DNA of 64,000 bases from Ridgeia piscesae (Eukaryota > Annelida > Polychaeta > Sabellida > Siboglinidae): contig JAODUO010000560.1 in assembly GCA_025642075.2 (NCBI GenBank), positions 1-64,000 on the forward strand, read 5' to 3'. Below are positions 55,786 to 64,000 of the stretch, in pieces (position 1 is the stretch's first letter; every line of letters starts with the position of its first letter). Made by a program: the position numbers and the translations under genes. The notes under the pieces were generated by a model that did not search any database, was not told the DNA's origin, and worked only from the letters and a program-made list of their open reading frames with translations.

Positions 55786-57145
55786 TACTACTCAAAACTT
55801 GCTAGGGATCACTATTTAGCGCGGTATTATATGTTTCGGCAATGGTATCACACAAAAACTAAAATTGGGATGTATTTGAGGATATGTTTATTTCCTGAAT
55901 TTCATTGCTGTATACCAAATTTGAACAATAGGTAACACGCGTTCTGTCATCAAAGAAGCAGACCCCCAAAAATTGAGGTTTCAGTCCTGAATGTTATTCC
56001 AATGTTACTCGGAAATCATGAAAATGTCCCAAACAGTTCAATTACCAGCCGAAACAACTGTCAGTAGCTTGTGTGTGACCCACGTGATGCAATCACAGCC
56101 TGGCAACGGCGTCTCATGCTTGCAGTGAGTCTCTGGATGGCTGCCATCTCAAGATTGTTCCACTCTTCAGTGAGGGCAGTTCCCAGTTGCATGAGAATTC
56201 TTGGTTGGACCAGACTTCGCAAAATCGCCACCTGTAGCATGTTCCAAACATGCTTGATCGGGTTGAGATCAGGTGAGCATGCTGGCCAGTCCATACGGAC
56301 GATGGTCTCCTGCTGGAGGTAATCCTATACCACCGTGGCACGATGAGGTCGAGCGTTGTCGTCCATGAGGATGAACTGGGGTCCGATTGCACCAGCGTAC
56401 GGTCTGACGTAGACGTCCAGGATCTCATCCCTGTAGCATATGCCGGTCATCATGCCCCTCATCGCGATGTGCAGGTCTGTTCTTCCACCTCTGCTGATAC
56501 CAGCCCACACCATGATGGAGCCTCCACCAAAGCGGTCATGTTCGGAGATGTTGGCATCTTGAAATCGCTCCCCACGTCTTCTCTATACTTGAGCACGTCG
56601 ATCTGTAAAGTCAAAACAGTACCTTGACTTATCGGTGAAGAGTACAGGATCCCAATCGTTATCAGTGAAGTTGACGTGATCTTGTGCCCAGTCCAGACGC
56701 GCCTGTTTGTGAAGGGAATGCGAATGCATGCTTTCCTAGAGCGAAGACCACTCTGCCTGCCGAAGTCGATTACGAACTGTTTGCGTGGAAATGTTAACGC
56801 CAACAGCATTCCTGAACTCTCTTCGTAGAGTAGTCGCATTCACGAAGGGATGACGTCTGGCCTGCACCACAAGAAATCGGTCCTCTCTTGGCGTGGTTGC
56901 TCGTTGTCGACCACCAGCATGGCGCTGGGTAGCTGAGCCATACATCTGGAAGCAATTCCATGCTCTGCTTATCACACTTTGGCTCATACCAAAGACATTG
57001 GTAATCCTACAGTGTGAAGACCCACATTCCAGCATGCCCATAGCCCTGGCCAATTCTTTGGTGGTCAGTCGACTATGTTGACATTGAGGCAGGGCTTTAT
57101 GCAGGACCAAATTATTGCCAGACACACGTTTTGGTGTGGACACAT
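55786..57145 (-). mobile_element. Tc1/mariner (Tc1-like) transposon, decayed
   Basis: The transposase coding region runs leftwards from 57,143. The left end near 55,786 (TACTACTCAAAACTTGCTAG after a TATA run) looks like a Tc1-type terminus next to TA. I find no inverse copy of it right of 57,145, so the right end is lost or diverged. Confidence 0.82.
56061..57143 (-). pseudogene. Tc1-like transposase with mutated catalytic Glu
   Basis: The N-terminal paired-type helix-turn-helix region (VFGMSQSVISRAWNCFQMYG) is followed by a GRPR-like linker (RHAGGRQRAT) and a second DNA-binding helix (STQTVRNRLRQA). The catalytic domain has the first Asp in FTDKSRYCFDF, the second in ILMDDNARPHRATVV and the third position in CSPDLNPIKHVW, where the family has E (NPIEHVW). 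The E-to-K change destroys the DD34E triad. A stop just after the first Asp block and frameshifts near 56,760, 56,510 and 56,320 confirm that it is dead. Confidence 0.92.
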
Positions 57146-57719
57146 GGATGTTAACTAATAAGGCAGTTTACAAACTTTAAATGTGTCTGATGACCTAAAA
57201 TGGACTACAACCATACATGTGACACCATTTACACTCACCTTTGAGGCATTATTGACAATATGTACGGTCTTTTTACCCGTCCACCCATATTTATACCCGT
57301 CCACAGTGGTTTTTACCCGTCCAAATGACGAGTGGACGGAGGACAGCTCTGTGCATAAAGCTATGAGTTGAGTAGGCATTGAGGACCTTAGTGTAAATAG
57401 ATATATTTCAATATGGGGTCATTGAATAATTTTATCTAACAAAAAGTGTATGAACCATAGCAAAGTTTGAGTTGTATATAACGCCGACATGGGATATCCA
57501 AAATCCAGTAAAAAACAATAATAACAACATCAGTGTATATGCGAACGTGTTAGCTATTTCACATAGTCCTAAACTGCAGTTGTAATGTTGTGGGCGTGAT
57601 ATTGACACATAATGCTTATTACCCACATATATACAAATCTTTTTGAAAGAAATCATTCTAACTTAACAGTAGTAACTAGTTACGGCCTATAAATACTATC
57701 GGTATTTGGAGACTGAGCA
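57146..57719. other. Intronic spacer
   Basis: The word TACCCGTCCA occurs three times (57,277-57,322) with ~22-bp spacing. Nothing else recognised. Confidence 0.4.
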
Positions 57720-58100
57720 CAATAATCATAATAATAATACAAATAATTAGGTAACTTCTATTGCGCCTCAGTCCTTAGAAACCAAGCTTAGGGGTGCATC
57801 AATACAAAACGGTTGATTGATCTCAGAATGAGTAAACAAGCCAGATTGATTGATATGCCAACGAACTATGGTGGATAGGCAAGGTTGTACACTTATGTCT
57901 TTAAATGATGGCAGAATTTAGCAATATTTTCAACTGATTTAACACTAGAAGGAAGCATATTTCAAAGAGTAGGTACACCCGCAGCAAAAGCCAATGCTAG
58001 TATTGACTTTAGGTTAGGGACAAAAGGTAAATCAGAACTAAATGATTGAAGCTGAACAGGTTTTCGTACAGGAGTAAGCAAAACATGTAAATACGAAGAT
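57720..58100 (-). mobile_element. LINE 3' fragment, L2/CR1-like
   Basis: On the minus strand: VRKPVQLQSFSSDLPFVPNL, then LALAFAAGVPTLWNMLPSSV ... NIAKF-HHLKTYLYNLAYPP, with a frameshift in between. This is the conserved end of L2/CR1 ORF2. A (TAT)n-like tail follows at 57,720-57,750. Only the last ~100 codons remain. Confidence 0.78.
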
Positions 58101-58442
58101 TGCTTACAGGAAAGTACCTGGTAAGTGGTAAGTAATGGTACATGTTTATGTGGTTAAAAAGCATAATTATCCTGCATAATATGTATGTGCAAAACTCTAA
58201 AAAGTTATTTTGAGTGAGTACATTAATTACGAAAATAAACCTGCAGAATCCAGATCACATAAAATACACTATAACAATGTTCACCACAGGAGCTGGATGT
58301 GTCAGTGGCTCAATCAGTAGTGTTTAACTTTAAGTGACCTAGGCTAGGCATACATCTCCAGGGGGCAGGCAAGGGACTCCAATTACAGGCCCAGTTTACA
58401 ACTTGCATTCAACTGGGATAATTTCTCAAAAATGACTGAGTC
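58101..58442. other. Intronic spacer
   Basis: No gene recognised; leads into the 42-bp tandem repeat. Confidence 0.4.
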
Positions 58443-58652
58443 CCTGCTTTCGACTTGTGTTCAACTCCTGTTGATGTCTAAGTGCCCACTTTCAACTTGC
58501 GTTCAACTGCTGGTAAAGTCTAAGTGCCCGCTTTCAACTCACATTCAACTGCTGGTAAAGTCTAAGTGCCCGCTTTCAACTCACATTCAACTGCTGGTAA
58601 AGTCTAAGTGCCCGCTTTCAACTCACATTCAACTGCTGTTAAAGTCTTCGTG
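58443..58652. repeat. 42-bp tandem repeat, five copies
   Basis: The unit contains CCCGCTTTCAACTCACATTC then AACTGCTGGTAAAGTCTAAG. Copies 3 and 4 are identical; copies 1, 2 and 5 carry a few changes. Because 42 is divisible by 3 the array is open in one frame, but it has no start context or conserved flanks, so coding is unlikely. Confidence 0.93.
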
Positions 58653-58830
58653 CCACGGGAGTTGAAAGCATATTTCAACAGTTGAAATTCAACTATTCTT
58701 ACAGAATCAGTTGAACTTCAACTGAAACTCAGTTGAGTTTCAGCTGAGATTCAACTACCCTCTTTGGGTATGCATTTTTTGGGTATATATATAGCTAGCT
58801 ACCATGGTCGAGAGTTAATCACTGTAACCG

Positions 58831-59054
58831 ACCGTCAACTACCGTGTTGTACCGTCAACTACCATGGTCTACCGTCAATTATCATGGTCTACCTTCAACT
58901 ACCATGGTCTACCATCAACTATCATGGTTTACCATCAACTACCACGGTCTACCATCAACTATCACGGTCTACCGTAAACTACCATGGTCGACCGTCAACT
59001 ACCATGGTCGACCGTCAACTACCATGGTCGACCATCAACTATGTGGTCGACCGT
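58831..59054. repeat. 20-bp minisatellite, about 11 copies
   Basis: Unit ACCRTCAACTACCATGGTCT, with variants at five positions. The word CCATGGT is self-complementary, so single strands can pair along the array. ORFs across it (VYRQLPWSTVNYHG type) are by-products of the period. Confidence 0.93.
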
Positions 59055-59080
59055 AGTCATTTTGTACATGGTCGATCAAG

Positions 59081-59160
59081 TTTTGTTAAATGACACCATG
59101 GTCAATAACTATTTGACCATGGTCAGTGACCATGGTTGGCCATGGTGTCATTTAACAAAA
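59081..59160. repeat. Perfect 21-bp inverted repeat after the minisatellite
   Basis: Left arm 59,081-59,101 (TTTTGTTAAATG...CCATGG) and right arm 59,140-59,160 are exact inverses around a 38-bp loop rich in GACCATGGTC. The word GACCATGG also dominates the minisatellite, so the two are probably related. Confidence 0.92.
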
Positions 59161-59239
59161 CATGGTCGACCATGGTAGTTCCTGGTTGACCATGATCCAT
59201 TTTGCCTGGGTAATACGATCCAACGTTTTGTGTAATTTT

Positions 59240-59930
59240 GCATAGGCATATATTAGGTTACATAGGTAGTACACACGATAGTTTTATTAGACTAAATGTT
59301 TCCGAGGGATTCCTAAAAATATTCATGTTAACATCTCTGCCTTGACAGGCTTGGAATTGTTTTTGTTTATTTGTGATTGCCTGACTTGACCCCAACTCTG
59401 GAGGCTATGTGGCTTGCTAGGAACCATGGCTAAGTAATAATTAGGCATGGTGACTGCTCATTGCCATGCACTGAATGCAAAGTGGCCTGCCAGGAAAAGC
59501 TTGTAGCTAATTGGTTTTCCACCTGTGACAGGCTGCTTCTGCAGGTTTTAATTAACTTGTATCTTCAAAACTATTGATTTTCTATAATTGCAAGTAAAGT
59601 TTATTTTGATGCTTATATAAGTATCTTTAAAATGGTATGACTGGTGTATTATTACCTGTACATATGACAAACATGTAAAATGTATATTCAGAACAACTAT
59701 AGCATGAATGATCATGCGCTTTATTGATATCAACTGCATGAATGATCACTGGGTTGGCTGAATGGATTGGAAGTAAACCCACTAATGATCAGTCCCCACA
59801 ATCACTGCATTCACACAAATTCTCTGTGTTTATGATAATCTCAAATGAATAACCAGAGCATATGCTAACTACTGGTAGGTGATTATGGTGAAGAGACTAA
59901 GGCAGTAACTGTGATTCACCAAAACCATAG
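59240..59930. repeat. Direct repeat L, left of the Ig exon
   Basis: Shares with 63,100-63,810, in the same orientation and order: TTAGGTTACATAGGTAGTAC, CCAACTCTGGAGGCTA, TATCTTCAAAACTATTGATT, TTTATTTTGATGCTTAT, TGACTGGTGTATT and GATCA(C/T)TGGGTTGGC. Divergence is substantial, with indels. Period about 3.87 kb. Confidence 0.85.
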
Positions 59931-62036
59931 ATATAAATAGAACACACCAGTAGAACAAGATCACTTGGCCACTATCAGTTGACACATGATACTTCGAAGT
60001 CAACACAGGCTGATGACAGCCATGCAATGGCCAGGCAGAAAGCCACTGCAGTGCCTCAGTGTATACATAAGGACTGCACCAAGTTTTCTACATAATTATC
60101 ACGTTATTTATTTACTGACATCAGTTAGCCAGTGTTGTTTAATTGTGTACAATGTGTTCAAACAGTTGCCTCACTAATATGCCAGTATGAAACAAATGAA
60201 CAGGCTTATACTTAGTATACAGTATCTCACTGTGTGAGGGGTGAGTACAGCTTAGTTACTCAGAAGTAACTTAGTACTATTTAATTTGTTATTCTACCAG
60301 ATCCACAATTGTTGTGGTGTTTTACAAAAAAGTCATTCAAAAATCAACCAACTGAAGTCCGTCCTCCAAAGACATTGGCGAAAACACCCAGACCTACCGG
60401 GGTATATAATTAATGACAATTTCACAGATTAAAAAACAGGCCATGCAAAGTGGATGAGAATAGGGAAAACAACAACAAAACAGAGCTTCCAACATTACTA
60501 ACAACAACATTAGTAGAAAAGGTAGAAAGGTAGAAAAGCAGTAATATGTATTAAGATGGTCAACTAACTAATTATACTGTGTCAATAGTAATAACAATGA
60601 ATAATTACAATTAGGCAAACTACAACAAAATAGCAGGGATGTCATAGTAACAGGTTTCCTTAAAATGACCACAGTTTCCCTTTCATGTCATTTGGCATAT
60701 GTCTTTGCCCGCACTGTCAGGTATGCCCTGATGACCCGTCTTGCAGGGCTACAAAACATTTCTCCTCGAAATGATCACTACAAAGATAGCTGCTTGATGG
60801 CTTGGATCCACTTTGCTCAGCATTCGGGTCTTTTCTTATATTAATATAAAATGTCACTCACACTATGACTATGCACAGTAACATTATTAAAAATTGCGTT
60901 TGGTACATAATTCATCCAACATCTATTATTGTTGGTGAATTTGCATATGACTGTAATGTTTTAATTAAAACTATTAATTTCCTAAATTGCAATGGAACAT
61001 AAATATGTTCGCAAAGACTATAACCTAAGCTATAATATATTGTATAACTGAGATTCTCACCTGTGGAAAGAGACTCCGGATCCTGTTTTCTGTCAGTTGG
61101 TACAGTTGTATGCTACAAAGGAAGTAACCATATTTGCTACTTCACAATGACTGTCCCCAAATGGATTAATGTTGCTCACATTAGTGTCAACCACCGAACT
61201 GTCCAGTGTTTGGGTTCTAAATAATCAGCCCTTCGCCTAATGACTAAGCTGGATCATTATTCACATTGCCAATGAACCACATTGTCATATATTTAGATCC
61301 CTACCCCAACACAGTGAACCAACTCAAAACATTCAACAGTTGGCACTGCTGGCCTACTCCAGAAATTAATCATGAGCTGTCTTAACTAGGCCTAGGGCTA
61401 GGGGCACAATGACACATATCCAAGTTACAAATTTTGTCTTAACAGACTTTGTTATGTTGCTCAACAGTTCTATTCTATATATCCTGCCAGTGAGTACAGC
61501 ACTTTCTGTTTATTTGAATGACATTCTCATTCAGTAATAATTTGATATATGAATGATTCTCCTTAGTAAATTCTACTGTATAATATTCAGTTGCAGTACA
61601 TGGAATACTTACATATTAGCACTGCAGGCTCATTTAGGATGTGCTGTCTTGTTTTGGTAACAAACTGCCCTTCAGTTGGATAGGTAAAGTTTGTTTTGGG
61701 TGGGTACAAATTTGAATGGAGGGTGAATGGATGGGCAAACATTTGAGGACCCCAAAAGGTTTACATTATTCGATCTGCAATACTCTTTACATTGCATCCA
61801 CATGCATGACATCTTGGACTGGTAAAACAAGTATCCTGCATAAATATATCTATATTTTAGAAGATTTCTAGTAATAGTTTTGCATTTTCGTTAAATGATA
61901 GTTGTGTAGTATTGGCTGAACTAATTCCTTTAATATATATTTTTTCTTTCAGTATTTACCCTAGCGTGTTCTACTGTCTACAAGTGATATTATCTTGCAC
62001 AACTTTGTGATGATGTACATATTGTTGTGTTTTCAG
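59931..62036. other. Intron directly before the Ig exon
   Basis: AT-rich without repeats of note. The last bases (TGTTGTGTTTTCAG) form a good acceptor for the exon at 62,037. Confidence 0.55.
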
Positions 62037-62372
62037 TGTACACCAGAGCTGGTACCAAAGTCAGAAGTGTGAGCGTGGACATTCCTGAGACGTGGGAAGG
62101 AGAAAAAGCCTTGATGACTTGCACATTTATACTTAAAGACAAAGACTTCGTTCATTGGAGGTTGACATGGACCAAAGGGAATACACAGTTGATATATTTA
62201 TATCTACGAGACGCCAATAAAGTTGTAGTCAATCAACTTGGTGACAGATTTAAAGGAGAACTGGATGGAAATGTATATAAACTCTACATTGACTCCGCCA
62301 ATTTGACAGATGAAGACATTTACAGATGTGATGTTGGCACTGAATTTGACCAGAGGGAACTAACAGTGAATG
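62037..62372 (+). CDS. V-type immunoglobulin-domain exon
   Basis: 336 bp, acceptor TTTTCAG|TG and donor G|GTGAGT, phase 1 at both ends, encoding one complete Ig domain of 112 residues. Conserved landmarks are the B-strand Cys in ALMTCTF (about residue 29), the C-strand Trp in VHWRLTW, RFKGELDGNVYKLYI on strands D-E, and the F-strand DEDIYRCDV with Cys at about residue 98. The 69-residue Cys-Cys spacing is that of V-set domains. It would be extracellular, as a receptor or secreted recognition domain. The signal exon at 44,459 is the likely start; transmembrane or further Ig exons must lie beyond 64,000. No orthologue can be named. Confidence 0.85.
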
Positions 62373-63099
62373 GTGAGTACTCAGCAAAATATTGACATTG
62401 TGTAGAATCATCTTCTTAGGTAAATCAGCAAAGTTTACAGTGTATGTATTCGGTTGTTAATGATTCCATATTTGATTTACCACTCAGAAAGAAAAGATAC
62501 CTTGTTTGAATTATTTGTAAAATCTTGTTAATTTAATTCTAGGCACAATTCAATTTAATATATTTGTTCCCTTCACAAATCATTTGGACTCATGTAAACA
62601 ATTGGTAAAACTGGTAACTATTGATTCAAAACAATAATATGTTATGAAGAGTAATAATGAATGTACAGTAACTCAATGAGTTTTGACATGTCGGTGTGCA
62701 ACTAAAAAACGTAGGTTGGTAGTTAATAATCTCACACTTTTCACTAACTCTTACTAACTCTTTATTTTCATGACTGTTCATGTGCTTTAATTTCATGTTT
62801 ACTTGGATTACCTTAACATTGTAATTCATGCACATGTATGACAATTCTTTACAACTAGTCAAAATGAGTATTTACTCCTTGGGGCCAAACATCCAGTGGA
62901 CTTACGCCATCACACTGTGTCTGCTGTGCACCTTTAGCTCCCATATCTCAGAAACTGTCGATCCATTTTTTAAATTTGGAATAGATTTATCTAAGAGCAA
63001 TACATATTTGCACAATTAATTTCTATTTGATTGGGTCATTCTGAAGGCCATAAAAACGGTACGAAAACTTGTTTCTAAACTCTTATGTGACCTATGTTT
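62373..63099. other. Intron after the Ig exon
   Basis: No second exon seen. The stretch 62,870-63,010 (CACCTTTAGCTCCCATATCT, CAGAAACTGTCGATCCA) resembles 63,870-63,975 (GTGCCTTTTAGTTTCCATAT, CTCAGAAACCTTTGAGGATC), a second family of short direct repeats. Confidence 0.5.
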
Positions 63100-63810
63100 G
63101 CGTAGGCATGTCTTAGGTTACATAGGTAGTACAAGTCATAAGACTTTTTTTACTGAATATTTCTTAGGGCACACACCACAGGGCCTTCCAAAAAGCTACA
63201 TTTCAACATAATTTCTAATTATTGTCTATGTCACTGGAAACACTATAAGATTAAGACTAGCTCAATTGACCCCCCAACTCTGGAGGCTAAGTGGCCTGCC
63301 AGGAAGAAATGTCTACCCTATTGGGTAATTGATAATTGGATATTGGTGACTGGCCCCCTGCCAAACACTGAAGGCTTAGGGTGGCTTGTTTGGAAACTAT
63401 TCCATCCATGGCAGACTGCAGGTTTTAATTAGGCAGTATCTTCAAAACTATTGATTTTCTGTAAATGCAAGTTAGGTTTATTTTGATGCTTATTTAATTA
63501 TATTTAAAATGGTGTGACTGGTGTATTGTCATCTGTAGGTGATAAACATACACAACTAATATTCTATACAAGTATATCATACATTTTGTTCATATCAACT
63601 GCATTGTGATCATTGGGTTGGCAAAAGTAGTAAAAAGGTAAGTAAAAGTAGATAACTACATCTTGATTAAAACCACTAATGACCAGTCCTGTCACTGCAT
63701 TTAGAAAACAATTATATGTTTTTGTTATCTTATGTAAATAACCAGAGAAAATGTCTATGGTGTGATTATGATGAAAAGGCTAAGCGGTGACTATGATTAG
63801 CCAAAAGCAG
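63100..63810. repeat. Direct repeat R, right of the Ig exon
   Basis: Counterpart of 59,240-59,930, with the same order of shared words. The window ends 190 bases after it, so it cannot be seen whether another Ig exon follows at the corresponding place (about 65.9 kb). Confidence 0.85.
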
Positions 63811-64000
63811 TTCATTTATAATTACAAATTCTGTATAATTCTGCAAGACTTCTCTGCCTGTAAGTGATTTTAGTCCTTAAAATAATGGCATGTGACATCA
63901 CTTTGTGTTCACCATCCACCATGTGCCTTTTAGTTTCCATATCTGCATCTCAGAAACCTTTGAGGATCTATTGTTTTAATTTGCTACTATGCATATGAAC

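Noticed and set aside
58764..59178. Overlapping ORFs of about 100 codons with repeated QLPWSTVNYHG
   Set aside because: All are readings of the 20-bp minisatellite in three frames; 20 is not a multiple of 3, so the same peptide appears in every frame.

Overview
The window is gene-poor, AT-rich nuclear DNA from an animal, most likely an invertebrate bilaterian (mollusc or other lophotrochozoan, or an invertebrate deuterostome; the sequence does not let me decide). The reasons are spliced exons with consensus donors and acceptors, a secreted V-type immunoglobulin (Ig) exon, a fragment resembling the Cys-rich cytosolic domain of P2X7, and a dense mixture of Ty3/gypsy, L2/CR1-like LINE, other LINE, TTAA-target and Tc1/mariner elements with long (TA)n tracts. 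There are no operons or other prokaryotic features.

Layout. 1-6.8 kb: internal region of a decayed Ty3/gypsy element on the minus strand (gag with two CCHC knuckles, protease, RT, RNase H, integrase) plus an extra Cys/His ORF after pol. 7.7-8.2 kb: P2X7-C-terminal-like fragment. 8.2-15 kb: AT-rich spacer with two possible coding pieces (10.96-11.38 and 12.49-12.59), degenerate tandem repeats, a LINE tail and (TA)n tracts. 15.1-16.8 kb: L2/CR1-like LINE. 17-19 kb: minisatellites. 19.2-22.3 kb: endonuclease/RT LINE.

The most striking part is 23.4-44.2 kb, a matryoshka of transposons. A minus-strand LINE (LINE-A) is cut into four pieces by three insertions: Ty3/gypsy element B (24,799-38,544), a TTAA-target element (38,743-40,970) and an inverted-repeat DNA transposon (about 41,085-43,493). 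Gypsy-B itself carries four insertions: a 420-bp MITE, a 4.05-kb copy of the same TTAA-target family inside gag, a 4.3-kb inverted-repeat element near the nucleocapsid region, and a LINE (LINE-C) inside pol with a 7-bp target duplication. Several junctions can be proved because the host reading frame resumes on the far side of the insert.

From 44.4 kb on lies what looks like one plus-strand host gene: a signal-peptide exon (44,459-44,552, phase-1 donor), a roughly 17.5-kb intron full of repeats, and a V-type Ig exon (62,037-62,372, phase 1-1), the gene running off the right edge. The intron holds LINE fragments, two inverted-repeat elements (one split by a LINE with a 10-bp target duplication), a dead Tc1-like transposase, minisatellites, and weaker exon candidates at 51.1, 53.3 and 55.3 kb. 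A roughly 0.7-kb direct repeat on both sides of the Ig exon suggests that the exon may sit in a tandemly duplicated unit.

Apart from the Ig gene and possibly the small candidates, all recognisable protein-coding sequence belongs to mobile elements, and almost all of it is broken by stops or frameshifts.
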